From Pseudomonas sp. ABC1 (GTDB taxonomy: Bacteria; Pseudomonadota; Gammaproteobacteria; Pseudomonadales; Pseudomonadaceae): a stretch of DNA of 64,000 nt. The stretch lies in assembly GCF_013395055.1 (NCBI RefSeq), contig NZ_CP058349.1:868001-932000 (forward strand), given 5' to 3'. Position numbers and translations under genes: made by a program. How positions within the stretch are numbered: position 1 is the stretch's first letter; each line of letters opens with the position of its first letter. Below, in pieces: positions 25,681-35,053 of the stretch. The notes under the pieces were generated by a model. It saw nothing but the letters and a program-made list of their open reading frames with translations. It ran no database searches and was not told the DNA's origin.

Positions 25681-26598
25681 TTAGAAATAGCCCTGGCGTT
25701 TTTTCTCTTCCATCGACCCGGCCCCGTCATGGTCGATGACACGGCCCTGGCGTTCGGAAGTACGGGTCAGGAGCATTTCCTGGATGATTTCCGGCAACGT
25801 GGTCGCGGTCGACTCCACGGCGCCGGTCAGCGGGTAGCAGCCCAGGGTACGGAAACGCACCATCTTCTTCTGGATACGCGCCTTTTCCTCGTCGCTCAGG
25901 TGCTCGAGGATGCGATCGTCGTCGATCATGATCAGCGTGCCATTCTTCTCGATCACTTCGCGCTCGGCGGCGAAGTACAGCGGCACGATCGGGATCTGCT
26001 CAAGGTAGATGTACTGCCAGATGTCCAGCTCGGTCCAGTTCGACAGCGGGAAGACGCGGATCGACTCGCCCTTCTTCACCTTGCCGTTGTAGACGTTCCA
26101 CAGTTCCGGGCGCTGGTTCTTCGGGTCCCAGCGGTGCTTGGAGTCGCGGAAGGAGTAGACACGCTCCTTGGCACGGGACTTTTCCTCGTCCCGCCGCGCG
26201 CCACCGAAGGCGGCATCGAAGCCGTACTTGTCGAGCGCCTGCTTCAGGCCCTCGGTCTTCATGATGTCGGTGTGCTTGGCACTGCCGTGGGTGAAGGGGT
26301 TGATCCCCTGGGCCACACCTTCCGGGTTGACGTGGGTGATCAGGTCCAGGTCCATCTCGGCAACCATGCGGTCACGGAAGCGGTACATTTCCTGGAACTT
26401 CCACTGGGTATCCACGTGCATCACCGGGAACGGCAGCTTGCCCGGGAAGAACGCCTTGCGCGCCAGATGCAACATGACGGCGGAGTCCTTGCCGATCGAG
26501 TACAGCATGACCGGGTTGTCGAACTCGGCAGCCACCTCGCGGATGATATGGATGCTCTCGGCTTCCAACTGTTTCAAATGCGTCAGCTTGTCAACCAT
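25681..26598 (-). CDS. cysD: Sulfate adenylyltransferase subunit 2
   Basis: A 305-residue ATP pyrophosphatase-type adenylyltransferase. The PP-loop YSIGKDSAVMLHLARKAF is near residue 36, followed by FPVMHVDTQWKFQEMY, the RDEEKSRAKERVYSFRD segment, and the C-terminal RFRTLGCYPLTGAVES and TSERQGRVIDHDGAGSME. It catalyses APS synthesis with CysN. It is the first gene of the leftward cysD-cysNC operon. The upstream 175 bases (26599-26773) show no gene; sulfur-dependent control by CysB would be expected but no certain site was identified. Confidence 0.96.
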   Translation of the reverse strand: MVDKLTHLKQLEAESIHIIREVAAEFDNPVMLYSIGKDSAVMLHLARKAFFPGKLPFPVMHVDTQWKFQEMYRFRDRMVAEMDLDLITHVNPEGVAQGINPFTHGSAKHTDIMKTEGLKQALDKYGFDAAFGGARRDEEKSRAKERVYSFRDSKHRWDPKNQRPELWNVYNGKVKKGESIRVFPLSNWTELDIWQYIYLEQIPIVPLYFAAEREVIEKNGTLIMIDDDRILEHLSDEEKARIQKKMVRFRTLGCYPLTGAVESTATTLPEIIQEMLLTRTSERQGRVIDHDGAGSMEEKKRQGYF

Positions 26599-26773
26599 GG
26601 CTACTCACGGATCTTGAAATGGACGGCCAGGCACGGCCAGGTAAAGGCGCGAACTTTACCATGAGGGCACTCGCGGTTCGGAAGGCCGCTTAGATGGAAA
26701 CGATCTATGCTTATAGCCATAGAGCTTAAGATGACCCCAATCGGGCCTGCCGTGGCCGATACAGGGAATGCCG

Positions 26774-27043
26774 TCAGGTGTACTTGGTGAAGATCGCCCT
26801 GACACGCTGCAACGCCTGATCGGCATCCTGCCCCGCATCCGCGAAAGCTTCTTCCAGCAGGCAGGCCAGCAACTCCTGGTAAGCCTTGTCCAGCGCCTTG
26901 CGCGCTGCACTGAACTGCACGGCGATTTCCTCGCACTCATCACCCCGACGGATCATCGCCTGCAAGCCACGGATCTGGCCCTCGATACGGGCCAGCCGAT
27001 TGATCATGGCTTCCTGCGGGGAAAGCGTGCTTTTTCGCGTCAT
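26774..27043 (-). CDS. CsoR/FrmR-family transcriptional repressor
   Basis: An 89-residue all-helical regulator: MINRLARIEGQIRGLQAMI, then GDECEEIAVQFSAARKAL, typical of the CsoR/RcnR/FrmR/CstR family (DUF156). Only two cysteines are present, Cys37 and Cys61. Cys37 is the universal first ligand. The second position of copper- and formaldehyde-sensing members (His, 25 residues later) is Leu here and Cys61 sits one residue earlier; the CstR second Cys position (29 later) is Ala. So it is neither a canonical Cu(I) CsoR nor a standard CstR. It is the last gene of the leftward YeeE unit and presumably binds the operator at 28303-28321. Confidence 0.85.
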   Translation of the reverse strand: MTRKSTLSPQEAMINRLARIEGQIRGLQAMIRRGDECEEIAVQFSAARKALDKAYQELLACLLEEAFADAGQDADQALQRVRAIFTKYT

Positions 27044-27156
27044 GCCTAGTGTTCCAACGAGCGTCTCAAGGTGAAGGCGCCCCGCAGTCCCCCTTCATCG
27101 AAACCGCGCGCCTGGTCGTCAGGGTAACGCTGATCGATAAGGGCCGCCAGTTCGGG

Positions 27157-27348
27157 TTATTGGCAGCGCTTGCAGGTCTGGATACCCAGCAACGTATAGA
27201 GCGGACAGAACCTGAAGACTCCGGTGAGCAACAGCACCAGTCCGATCCAGCCCCACGCGCCAATCGCCCCCGACAGGCTTGCGACGATCAGCACCACACC
27301 CAGCAGGATGCGCATGCCACGGTCGACAGTTCCGATATTCGCTTTCAT
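27157..27348 (-). CDS. DUF2892 (YgaP-type) small membrane protein
   Basis: A 63-residue protein with two hydrophobic helices (MRILLGVVLIVASLSGAIGA, then GWIGLVLLLTGVFRFCPLYT). The N-terminal NIGTVDRGMR and the CPLYTLLGIQTCKRC end are typical of DUF2892, the membrane part of YgaP-type rhodaneses. Three conserved cysteines lie in the last 15 residues. Stand-alone copies often accompany sulfide or thiosulfate handling genes, as here. It is read between the YeeE pair and the CsoR-type regulator. Confidence 0.85.
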   Translation of the reverse strand: MKANIGTVDRGMRILLGVVLIVASLSGAIGAWGWIGLVLLLTGVFRFCPLYTLLGIQTCKRCQ

Positions 27349-27362
27349 GACGATCTCCTCGA

Positions 27363-27782
27363 TCAGCTTGCGCGCCGGTTATCCAGCACGCTGAACAGGC
27401 CCATGCCCGCCAGCATGGCGAGCACGAACACGATGATTTGCCAGTGCCCGGTCGGCAGCAGCACCAGCGCCGGGCCAGGACAGATACCCGCGATACCCCA
27501 GCCGACGCCGAACAGCAGGCTGCCACCGACCAGGCGGCGATCCAGCGTGCGACGAGTGGGCAAGCAGATCGGCGCGCCCAGCAGCGTCACGCCGTGCCGC
27601 CTCGCCCAATGCATCGGCCAGGCGCTGGCACCGATGGCCGCGATCATCACCAGTGCCAGCGAAGGGTCCCAGGCACCCGCCAGGTCGAGAAAGGCCAGCA
27701 CCTTGGCCGGATCGGCCATGCCGGCCAGCAACAGGCCGAGGCCGAACAGAAGGCCGGAGAGAAAAGCCGTTACACGCCTCAT
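27363..27782 (-). CDS. YeeE/YedE-type (DUF6691) sulfur transporter half
   Basis: A 139-residue membrane protein with four hydrophobic segments. It shows LSGLLFGLGLLLAGMADPAK at the N-terminus and the conserved FGVGWGIAGICPGPALV cysteine-containing motif of the YeeE/YedE family. The family transports thiosulfate or related sulfur species; split two-gene versions are called PmpB/PmpA in the literature. Its start lies one base after the stop of the sister gene, so they are co-translated. Confidence 0.87.
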   Translation of the reverse strand: MRRVTAFLSGLLFGLGLLLAGMADPAKVLAFLDLAGAWDPSLALVMIAAIGASAWPMHWARRHGVTLLGAPICLPTRRTLDRRLVGGSLLFGVGWGIAGICPGPALVLLPTGHWQIIVFVLAMLAGMGLFSVLDNRRAS

Positions 27783-27783
27783 G

Positions 27784-28218
27784 TCAGCCTCCCCAGAGAT
27801 GACGGATGACGAACACGCTCAGGAAGCCGCTGGCCATGAAGCACAGCGTCGCCAGCAGCGAACGTGGTGACAGGCGCGCCAGCCCGCAGACACCATGGCC
27901 ACTGGTGCAACCCGCGCCGTAGCGCGAGCCCAGCCCGACCAGCAGACCGGCCAGCAGCAACGCCGGCACATCCGCCTGGACCGACGGACGCGGCCAATGC
28001 CCGAACAGCCCCCAGAGCAGCGGCGCACAGAGCAACCCCAGCAGGAACAACCCACCCTCTCCTCGCCCCTCGCTGTCCGGTCGCAACAAACCACCGAGCA
28101 AACCGCTGATGCCCGCGATCCGCCCGTTGGTCATGATGAACAGCCCGGCCCCCAGCCCCAGCAGCGCCCCGCCCGCCAAGGCCGTCCAGGGCGTGAAAGC
28201 GGCCCAGTCGATCGTCAT
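27784..28218 (-). CDS. YeeE/YedE-type sulfur transporter half
   Basis: A 144-residue membrane protein with about four helices. The motif GLGSRYGAGCTSGHGVCGLARLS (spread over residues ~95-117) carries the conserved Cys-containing GCTSGHGVCG loop that binds thiosulfate in YeeE. It is the first gene of the leftward unit YeeE half, YeeE half, DUF2892, csoR-like. The CsoR-type operator lies 85 bases upstream, between this gene and the rightward sulP unit. Confidence 0.9.
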   Translation of the reverse strand: MTIDWAAFTPWTALAGGALLGLGAGLFIMTNGRIAGISGLLGGLLRPDSEGRGEGGLFLLGLLCAPLLWGLFGHWPRPSVQADVPALLLAGLLVGLGSRYGAGCTSGHGVCGLARLSPRSLLATLCFMASGFLSVFVIRHLWGG

Positions 28219-28302
28219 CGCTCACCTCCTGCAGGATTCCCCCCGACGCAGCGTTGCCTGTCGGGCATTACCCTGTCATTCGATCACAAGTCACCTCTAA
28301 AA

Positions 28303-28321
28303 TACCATAGGGGGTATGGTA
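28303..28321. promoter_or_regulatory. CsoR-family operator, TACCATA-GGGGG-TATGGTA
   Basis: A perfect 7-base inverted repeat flanks a run of five G residues, the layout of operators bound by CsoR/RcnR/FrmR/CstR proteins. It is in the intergenic region between the divergent YeeE unit and the sulP unit, so one site could control both. The cognate repressor is almost certainly the product of 26774-27043. Confidence 0.85.
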
Positions 28322-28508
28322 AATTCGGTGCACGAGGAATGAACGACAATCCAGAGGAGCGAGTACAGTTACCGGCCATAGTGAAGACACAGGCTTGCAT
28401 ACGACAGAGCGCCATCGCTCACACAGCCGCCATGACCGTGACTGCGCGTCGGAAAGATCACGACACGCCACGAACACCCTCACACATATCAAAACAGGAC
28501 CACCTGAG

Positions 28509-28619
28509 ATGATAGAAAACGACACCCCGCGCCCCTTCGCAGCCGCACGCATCGAGCCAGCACGCCTGGAAAGAACGGCCTCTCGCCCAGTCTTCGGCCC
28601 GCACCCGGCACAACCATGA
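28509..28619 (+). CDS. Possible short leader ORF coupled to sulP
   Basis: A 36-codon frame beginning MIENDTPRPF, preceded by AGGA nine bases upstream, ends in an ATGA overlap with the sulP start. The sulP ATG has no ribosome site of its own, so translation of this leader could deliver ribosomes to sulP. The same frame is open up to 28395. The peptide has no recognisable domain, and the remaining 28219-28508 region shows no other gene. Tentative. Confidence 0.35.
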   Translation: MIENDTPRPFAAARIEPARLERTASRPVFGPHPAQP

Positions 28620-30367
28620 ATCGGCCTCGCACACGCTACCTGCCCTGCCTGCGCTGGCTGAAAGACTACGATCGCCGGACCGCGGGCCAGGACGCCCTCG
28701 CCGCCCTGGTCATGACCCTGCTGCTGATCCCGCAGAGCCTGGCCTACGCCATGCTCGCCGGGCTGCCGCCCGTCACCGGTCTGTATGCCAGCATCCTGCC
28801 GCTGATCGCCTATGCGCTGTTCGGCACCAGCCATACGCTGGCGGTCGGTCCGGTGGCCATTGTGTCGCTGATGGTGGCCGCCAGCCTCGGGCCGATCGCC
28901 ACCGCAGGCACCGCCGCCTACACCGGCGCGGCCTTGCTGCTGGCACTGCTGAGCGGACTGGTGCTGCTGGCGATGTCCGTACTGCGCCTGGGTTTCCTCG
29001 CCAACTTCCTCAGCCATCCGGTGATTTCCGGCTTTATCAGCGCCTCGGGGCTGCTTATCGCCCTCAACCAGTTGCAGCACCTGCTGGGTGTCGACAGCCA
29101 TGGCAACAACGTCCTGGAGCTGCTGCAAAGCCTGTTGCCAGCGCTCCCCGCTACGCACCTGCCCACCTTGGCCATCGGCGCCAGCAGCCTGGTGCTGCTG
29201 CATCTGATGCGCCACCGGGGCGCGGCGTGGCTGGCTCGACTGGGGCTTGCCCCCCGCATGGCACAACAGCTCGCCCGGAGCGGCCCGATCATTGCGCTGG
29301 TCGGCTCCATCGCCGTCGTCACGTTCTGGAGACTGGATGAAGCCGGCGTACGCGTGGTCGGCCATATCCCCAGCGGCCTGCCACCACTGACCCTGCCGCC
29401 ACTGGAGCCCGAGCTGATCCGCCAATTGCTGCCTGCCGCCGTACTGGTCGCCCTGGTCGGCTTCGTGCAATCGATTTCCGTGGCCCAGAGCATGGCGGCA
29501 CGGCGTCGCCAGCGCATCGACCTGGATCAGGAACTGGCCGCACTGGGCAGCGCCAACATCGCCGCGGCCCTGAGCGGCGGCCTGCCCGTGAGTGGCGGTT
29601 TCGCCCGCACCGCCATCGGCCAGGATGCCGGCGCACAGACGCCCATGAGCAGCGCCATGACCGCCATCGGCAGCGCAATCGTCCTGCTGCTGTTCGTCCC
29701 TCTGCTGCACAACCTGCCACAGGCCGTGCTGGCCGCCACCATCATCGTCGCCGTACTCGGCCTGGTCGACCTCAAGGCGGTGCGCAAGACCTGGCGCTAC
29801 AGCCGCCAGGACGGCGCCGCCATGCTCGCGACACTGGCCGGCGTGCTGCTGATCGGCATAGAGAGTGGCATTCTGCTCGGTGTCGGCCTGTCGCTGCTGT
29901 TGTTCCTCTGGCGCACACGCCGGCCACATATCGCGGTGGTCGGGCAATTGCCCGGCAGCGAGCACTTTCGCAACGTCGAGCGCTTCCATGTGGTGGCGAG
30001 CCAGAGCGTGCTGTCCGTACGGGTCGATGAAAACCTGTATTTTCCCAACGCCCGCTACCTCGAAGAGCGCATCCTCGAACTGGTCGCCCGCCATCCTCGA
30101 ACGCGTCATCTGGTGCTGATGTGTTCCGGCATCAACCTGATCGACGCCAGCGCCCTGGACAGCCTGGAGGCGATCGACGAACGCCTGCGCAGCGCCGGGA
30201 TCGCCCTGCACCTGTCGGAGGTCAAAGGACCGGTGCTCGACCGACTGCAACGCACGGACTTCCTCGAACGTCTGAGCGGACAGCTGTTCGTCAGCCAGTT
30301 CGAGGCGCTGCGTACCCTCGACCCCGACACCACGCGCAGCGCGCTCGAACGAACGCCACCCGCATGA
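28616..30367 (+). CDS. SulP-family anion transporter with STAS domain
   Basis: A 583-residue membrane transporter. The family signature PQSLAYAMLAGLPPVTGLYAS is at residues ~38-58, followed by repeated membrane helices to ~430. GLPVSGGFARTAIG marks the conserved second half. A C-terminal STAS domain (VRVDENLYFPNARYLEERI, then HLVLMCSGINLIDASALDSL) completes the protein. SulP members carry sulfate, bicarbonate or other anions; co-location with a persulfide dioxygenase and a CsoR-type operator suggests export or uptake of a sulfur oxyanion. It is translated just upstream of the dioxygenase. Confidence 0.9.
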   Translation: MNRPRTRYLPCLRWLKDYDRRTAGQDALAALVMTLLLIPQSLAYAMLAGLPPVTGLYASILPLIAYALFGTSHTLAVGPVAIVSLMVAASLGPIATAGTAAYTGAALLLALLSGLVLLAMSVLRLGFLANFLSHPVISGFISASGLLIALNQLQHLLGVDSHGNNVLELLQSLLPALPATHLPTLAIGASSLVLLHLMRHRGAAWLARLGLAPRMAQQLARSGPIIALVGSIAVVTFWRLDEAGVRVVGHIPSGLPPLTLPPLEPELIRQLLPAAVLVALVGFVQSISVAQSMAARRRQRIDLDQELAALGSANIAAALSGGLPVSGGFARTAIGQDAGAQTPMSSAMTAIGSAIVLLLFVPLLHNLPQAVLAATIIVAVLGLVDLKAVRKTWRYSRQDGAAMLATLAGVLLIGIESGILLGVGLSLLLFLWRTRRPHIAVVGQLPGSEHFRNVERFHVVASQSVLSVRVDENLYFPNARYLEERILELVARHPRTRHLVLMCSGINLIDASALDSLEAIDERLRSAGIALHLSEVKGPVLDRLQRTDFLERLSGQLFVSQFEALRTLDPDTTRSALERTPPA

Positions 30368-30381
30368 CAGGAGAAACCGCC

Positions 30382-31248
30382 ATGAACCCGCATGTACACG
30401 CCCTCTTCGACCCGGCGACCTTCACCTACAGCTATGTGGTCAGCGACCCGGCCAGCGACGCCTGCGCGATCATCGACTCGGTGCTGGACTACGACCCGGC
30501 GGCGGGCCGCACCTCGCGGGAGAGTGCGGACCGGCTGATCGCCCATGTGCGCGAACAGGGCCTGAACGTGCAGTGGATTCTCGAAACCCATGTGCACGCC
30601 GACCACCTCAGCGCCGCGCCCTACCTGCGCCGGCAACTGGGTGGCCGCACCGGTATCGGCGCGCAGATCACCCAGGTCCAGCGAACCTTCGGCACCCTGT
30701 TCAATGCCGGGCCGGACTTCGCCACCGATGGTCGCCAGTTCGACCAGCTATTCCATGACCGGGAGCGTTTCACCATCGGCAACCTGCAAGCCCAGGCACT
30801 GCACACGCCCGGGCATACGCCTGCCTGCATGACCTACCTGATCGGCGATGCCGCCTTCGTTGGCGACACTCTGTTCATGCCCGACTACGGCACGGCGCGC
30901 TGCGATTTTCCCGGTGGCGACGCGCAGACGCTTTATCGCTCGATCCACGAACGCCTGTTCAGCCTGCCGGATGCGACCCGCGTCTTTCTCTGCCATGACT
31001 ACAAGGCGCCAGGCCGCGAGCATTACCAGTGCCAGACCAGCATCGGCGAACAACGCCGGCATAACGTGCATATCCACGAAGGCATCGATGCCGCCCACTT
31101 CGTCGAGATGCGCCGCGAGCGCGACGCCTCGCTGGGCATGCCGACGCTGATCCTGCCTTCGGTCCAGGTCAACATGCGCGCTGGGGAGCTGCCGCCGGCG
31201 GAAAGCAACGGCGTGCGCTACCTGAAAATCCCGCTGGACAGCCTCTGA
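30382..31248 (+). CDS. ETHE1/Blh-like persulfide dioxygenase (metallo-beta-lactamase fold)
   Basis: A 288-residue metallo-beta-lactamase-fold enzyme. It has the metal motif THVHADHLSAAPYLR (~residue 72), HTPGHTPACMTYLIGDAAF (~136) and GDTLFMPDYGTARCDFPGGD, the last a signature of the persulfide dioxygenases found in bigR-type operons. These oxidise glutathione persulfide to sulfite. AGGAG lies nine bases before the ATG. It follows sulP by 14 bases and forms one unit with it, presumably repressed through the operator at 28303. A longer same-frame extension upstream overlaps sulP and is not real. Confidence 0.88.
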   Translation: MNPHVHALFDPATFTYSYVVSDPASDACAIIDSVLDYDPAAGRTSRESADRLIAHVREQGLNVQWILETHVHADHLSAAPYLRRQLGGRTGIGAQITQVQRTFGTLFNAGPDFATDGRQFDQLFHDRERFTIGNLQAQALHTPGHTPACMTYLIGDAAFVGDTLFMPDYGTARCDFPGGDAQTLYRSIHERLFSLPDATRVFLCHDYKAPGREHYQCQTSIGEQRRHNVHIHEGIDAAHFVEMRRERDASLGMPTLILPSVQVNMRAGELPPAESNGVRYLKIPLDSL

Positions 31249-31441
31249 GCGACATACCGCCCTGCCTTTCACAATGCCCTGAAACCCGCCAGGCAGACAG
31301 GACTCGCCGTGGCGACTCTGCTACCCTCCTGCCACGTCATTGCTGCGAATCGCACGCAATGCCATGCCCAGTTTCCGATGGACAGGTCACCACTGTCCGC
31401 TTCGGGCATCCCACCGCCGACCTGCCAGAGCGCCCCGCCCC

Positions 31442-33266
<1,825 letters not shown>

Positions 33267-33274
<8 letters not shown>

Positions 33275-34145
33275 CAACCGCCTGCGAGCCGTCCTGCTGC
33301 TGGCCGCGACCCTGCTCACGGCCTGCGCCAGCGACTCCATGCAGCGCCTGGAGGAACAACTGCCGCCGGGGCGCAGCCTGCTGCACCTGGATACCCAGCC
33401 CTTCCCTCTGCTGGCGGGCGTCAGCCAGGCAGCGCGGCCCAGCCAGGTGCTGCGCATCTATATCGAAGGCGATGGGCGGGCCTGGATCACCGCCCGCCAG
33501 CCCAGCCTGGACCCGACGCCCCGCGATCCCTGGTTCGCCCTTCTGGCGCTGGAAGACCCTCGGCCCTCAGCCTGGCTCGCACGGCCCTGCCAGTACGTGC
33601 GCAATGAGCGCTGCCAGGTGCGCGAATGGACCGATGCACGCTTTTCCGAAGACGCCGTAGCCGCGCTGGACCAGGCCATCGACCAACTCAAGCAGCGCCA
33701 TGCCAGCGAGCGGCTGGAGCTGATCGGCTACTCCGGCGGTGCGGCCATGGCCCTGTTGCTGGCGGCGCGGCGCGACGATGTCATATCCATCCAGAGCCTG
33801 GCCGGCAGCCTAAGCCCCCGACGCTGGGCCGAACGGCAAGGGCTCAGCCCGCTGCACGGCTCCCTTGACCCACAGGATCGACGCGACAGGCTCGTGCAAC
33901 TCCCGCAACGGCACCTGGCAGGCGCCATGGACGACAACGTACCGGCCAGCCTGGCCCATGAATGGCGGAAACTGCTAGGCGACCCGCCCTGCGTGGAGAT
34001 CATCGAACTGCCCACGCTCGGCCACGACGATGGCTGGCAAGACGCCTGGCGGCAGTGGCGCGACCGCCCGCTCGCCCAGGCAAGGTGCGCCGCGCGCACC
34101 TATCCAGAGAAACCTGTCGTCAGACCGGATTCGGACAATCGATAA
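33267..34145 (+). CDS. Lipoprotein with alpha/beta-hydrolase fold
   Basis: About 292 residues. A TTG start at 33267 gives a short lipoprotein signal, LRAVLLLAATLLTAC, with the LTAC lipobox; no ATG is in a better place and a frame extension within the ABC gene would spoil the signal. GGAGG lies 11 bases upstream. The core LELIGYSGGAAMALLLAA contains the GYSGG nucleophile elbow of serine hydrolases, and HDDGWQDAWRQW may hold the catalytic histidine. It overlaps the ABC exporter stop by eight bases. Substrate unknown. The 3' end overlaps the convergent nif3 gene by 26 bases. Confidence 0.75.
34084..34100. repeat. Single GGTGCGC-CGC-GCGCACC repeat unit
   Basis: One 17-base palindromic unit of the family found doubled at 9781-9842 and 37561-37608. 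Here it lies inside the last codons of the lipoprotein gene, 45 bases before its stop, and has no second arm. Confidence 0.55.
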
Positions 34146-34878
34146 ACTGGTGCTCGATAGCGAAATGCGCCGCCAGGTAGTCACCCAGCGCCTGCACGCC
34201 ATAGCGTTCAGTGGCATGGTGGCCCGCGGCGATAAAGCCGACGCCGTTTTCCCGGGCGCTGTGATAGGTCTGCTCGGAGGCCTCGCCGGTCAGGTACAGG
34301 TCGACGCCAGCGGCAATCGCCTGGTCGATATAGCCCTGGCCACCACCGGTGCACCAACCTACCCGCTCGATCAACCCGTCGCGCTCAACCAGCAGAGGCT
34401 CGCGGCCAAGCACCTTGGCGACATGCCGTGCGAACTCGGCAGAGGAACAGGGCTGCTCCAGCCGCCCAACCAGGCCGACCGTACGCGGATTGCCCGGCTC
34501 CAGCGGCCCCTCGACGCGGATACCCAGGCGCCGTGCCAGTTGCACGTTGTTGCCCACCTCGGGGTGCACATCCAGTGGCAGGTGGTAGGCCAGCAGGCTG
34601 ATGTCATTGCCCAGCAGCGTCTGCAGGCGGCGGCGCTTCATACCGGTGATACAGGCGTCCTCACCCTTCCAGAAGTAGCCATGGTGCACCAGCACCAAAT
34701 CGGCCCCGGCTTCGAGCGCAGCGTCCAGCAGCGCCTGGCTGGCGGTCACACCACTGACGATACGCCGGACCTCGGAGCGCCCCTCCACCTGCAGGCCATT
34801 GGGGCAGTAATCGGCGATCCGCGCGGCATCGAGGTAACGGCTGGCCTCACCGACCAGGGCCGCAAGAGATACGGGCAT
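34120..34878 (-). CDS. Nif3-like dinuclear metal-centre protein (YbgI family)
   Basis: A 252-residue NIF3/DUF34 protein: ADYCPNGLQVEGRSEVRRIV near the N-terminus, the metal-ligand segments DLVLVHHGYFWKGED (~residue 62) and FIAAGHHATERYGVQAL (~215). Members form toroidal hexamers with a two-metal site; proposed roles include GTP cyclohydrolase-like or damage-control hydrolase activity. From memory it precedes algW in P. aeruginosa (PA4445), as here. It is read divergently from algW and converges on the lipoprotein gene with a 26-base overlap. Confidence 0.9.
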   Translation of the reverse strand: MPVSLAALVGEASRYLDAARIADYCPNGLQVEGRSEVRRIVSGVTASQALLDAALEAGADLVLVHHGYFWKGEDACITGMKRRRLQTLLGNDISLLAYHLPLDVHPEVGNNVQLARRLGIRVEGPLEPGNPRTVGLVGRLEQPCSSAEFARHVAKVLGREPLLVERDGLIERVGWCTGGGQGYIDQAIAAGVDLYLTGEASEQTYHSARENGVGFIAAGHHATERYGVQALGDYLAAHFAIEHQFIDCPNPV

Positions 34879-34901
34879 GCAAATTCCTCTACAAGTACAC
34901 G

Positions 34902-34930
34902 GCTACATTCACCCGGCGGCCTCGTATAAT
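34902..34930 (+). promoter_or_regulatory. Possible sigma-70 promoter of algW
   Basis: A perfect TATAAT (34925-34930) lies in the gap between divergent nif3 and algW, 124 bases before the algW start. A weak -35 like GCTACA lies 17 bases upstream of it. Only the -10 box is convincing. Confidence 0.4.
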
Positions 34931-35053
34931 GCCGCCCATCAGCCGGACTACCCTGAGAACGGACGACCCGCGCAGCAATGGCCACGCCGGCGGTTTTCAG
35001 CAGCACCCAGCCCAGAGATTCTACCCTGTCACTTTCCCGGATACCCGACTCCG

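Noticed and set aside
24088..26664. 858-codon open frame opposite cysNC-cysD
   Set aside because: Antisense shadow of two well-conserved genes in GC-rich DNA; its translation has no recognisable domain.
28268..30250. 660-codon open frame opposite sulP
   Set aside because: Antisense shadow; the SulP frame has full family motifs and a STAS domain.
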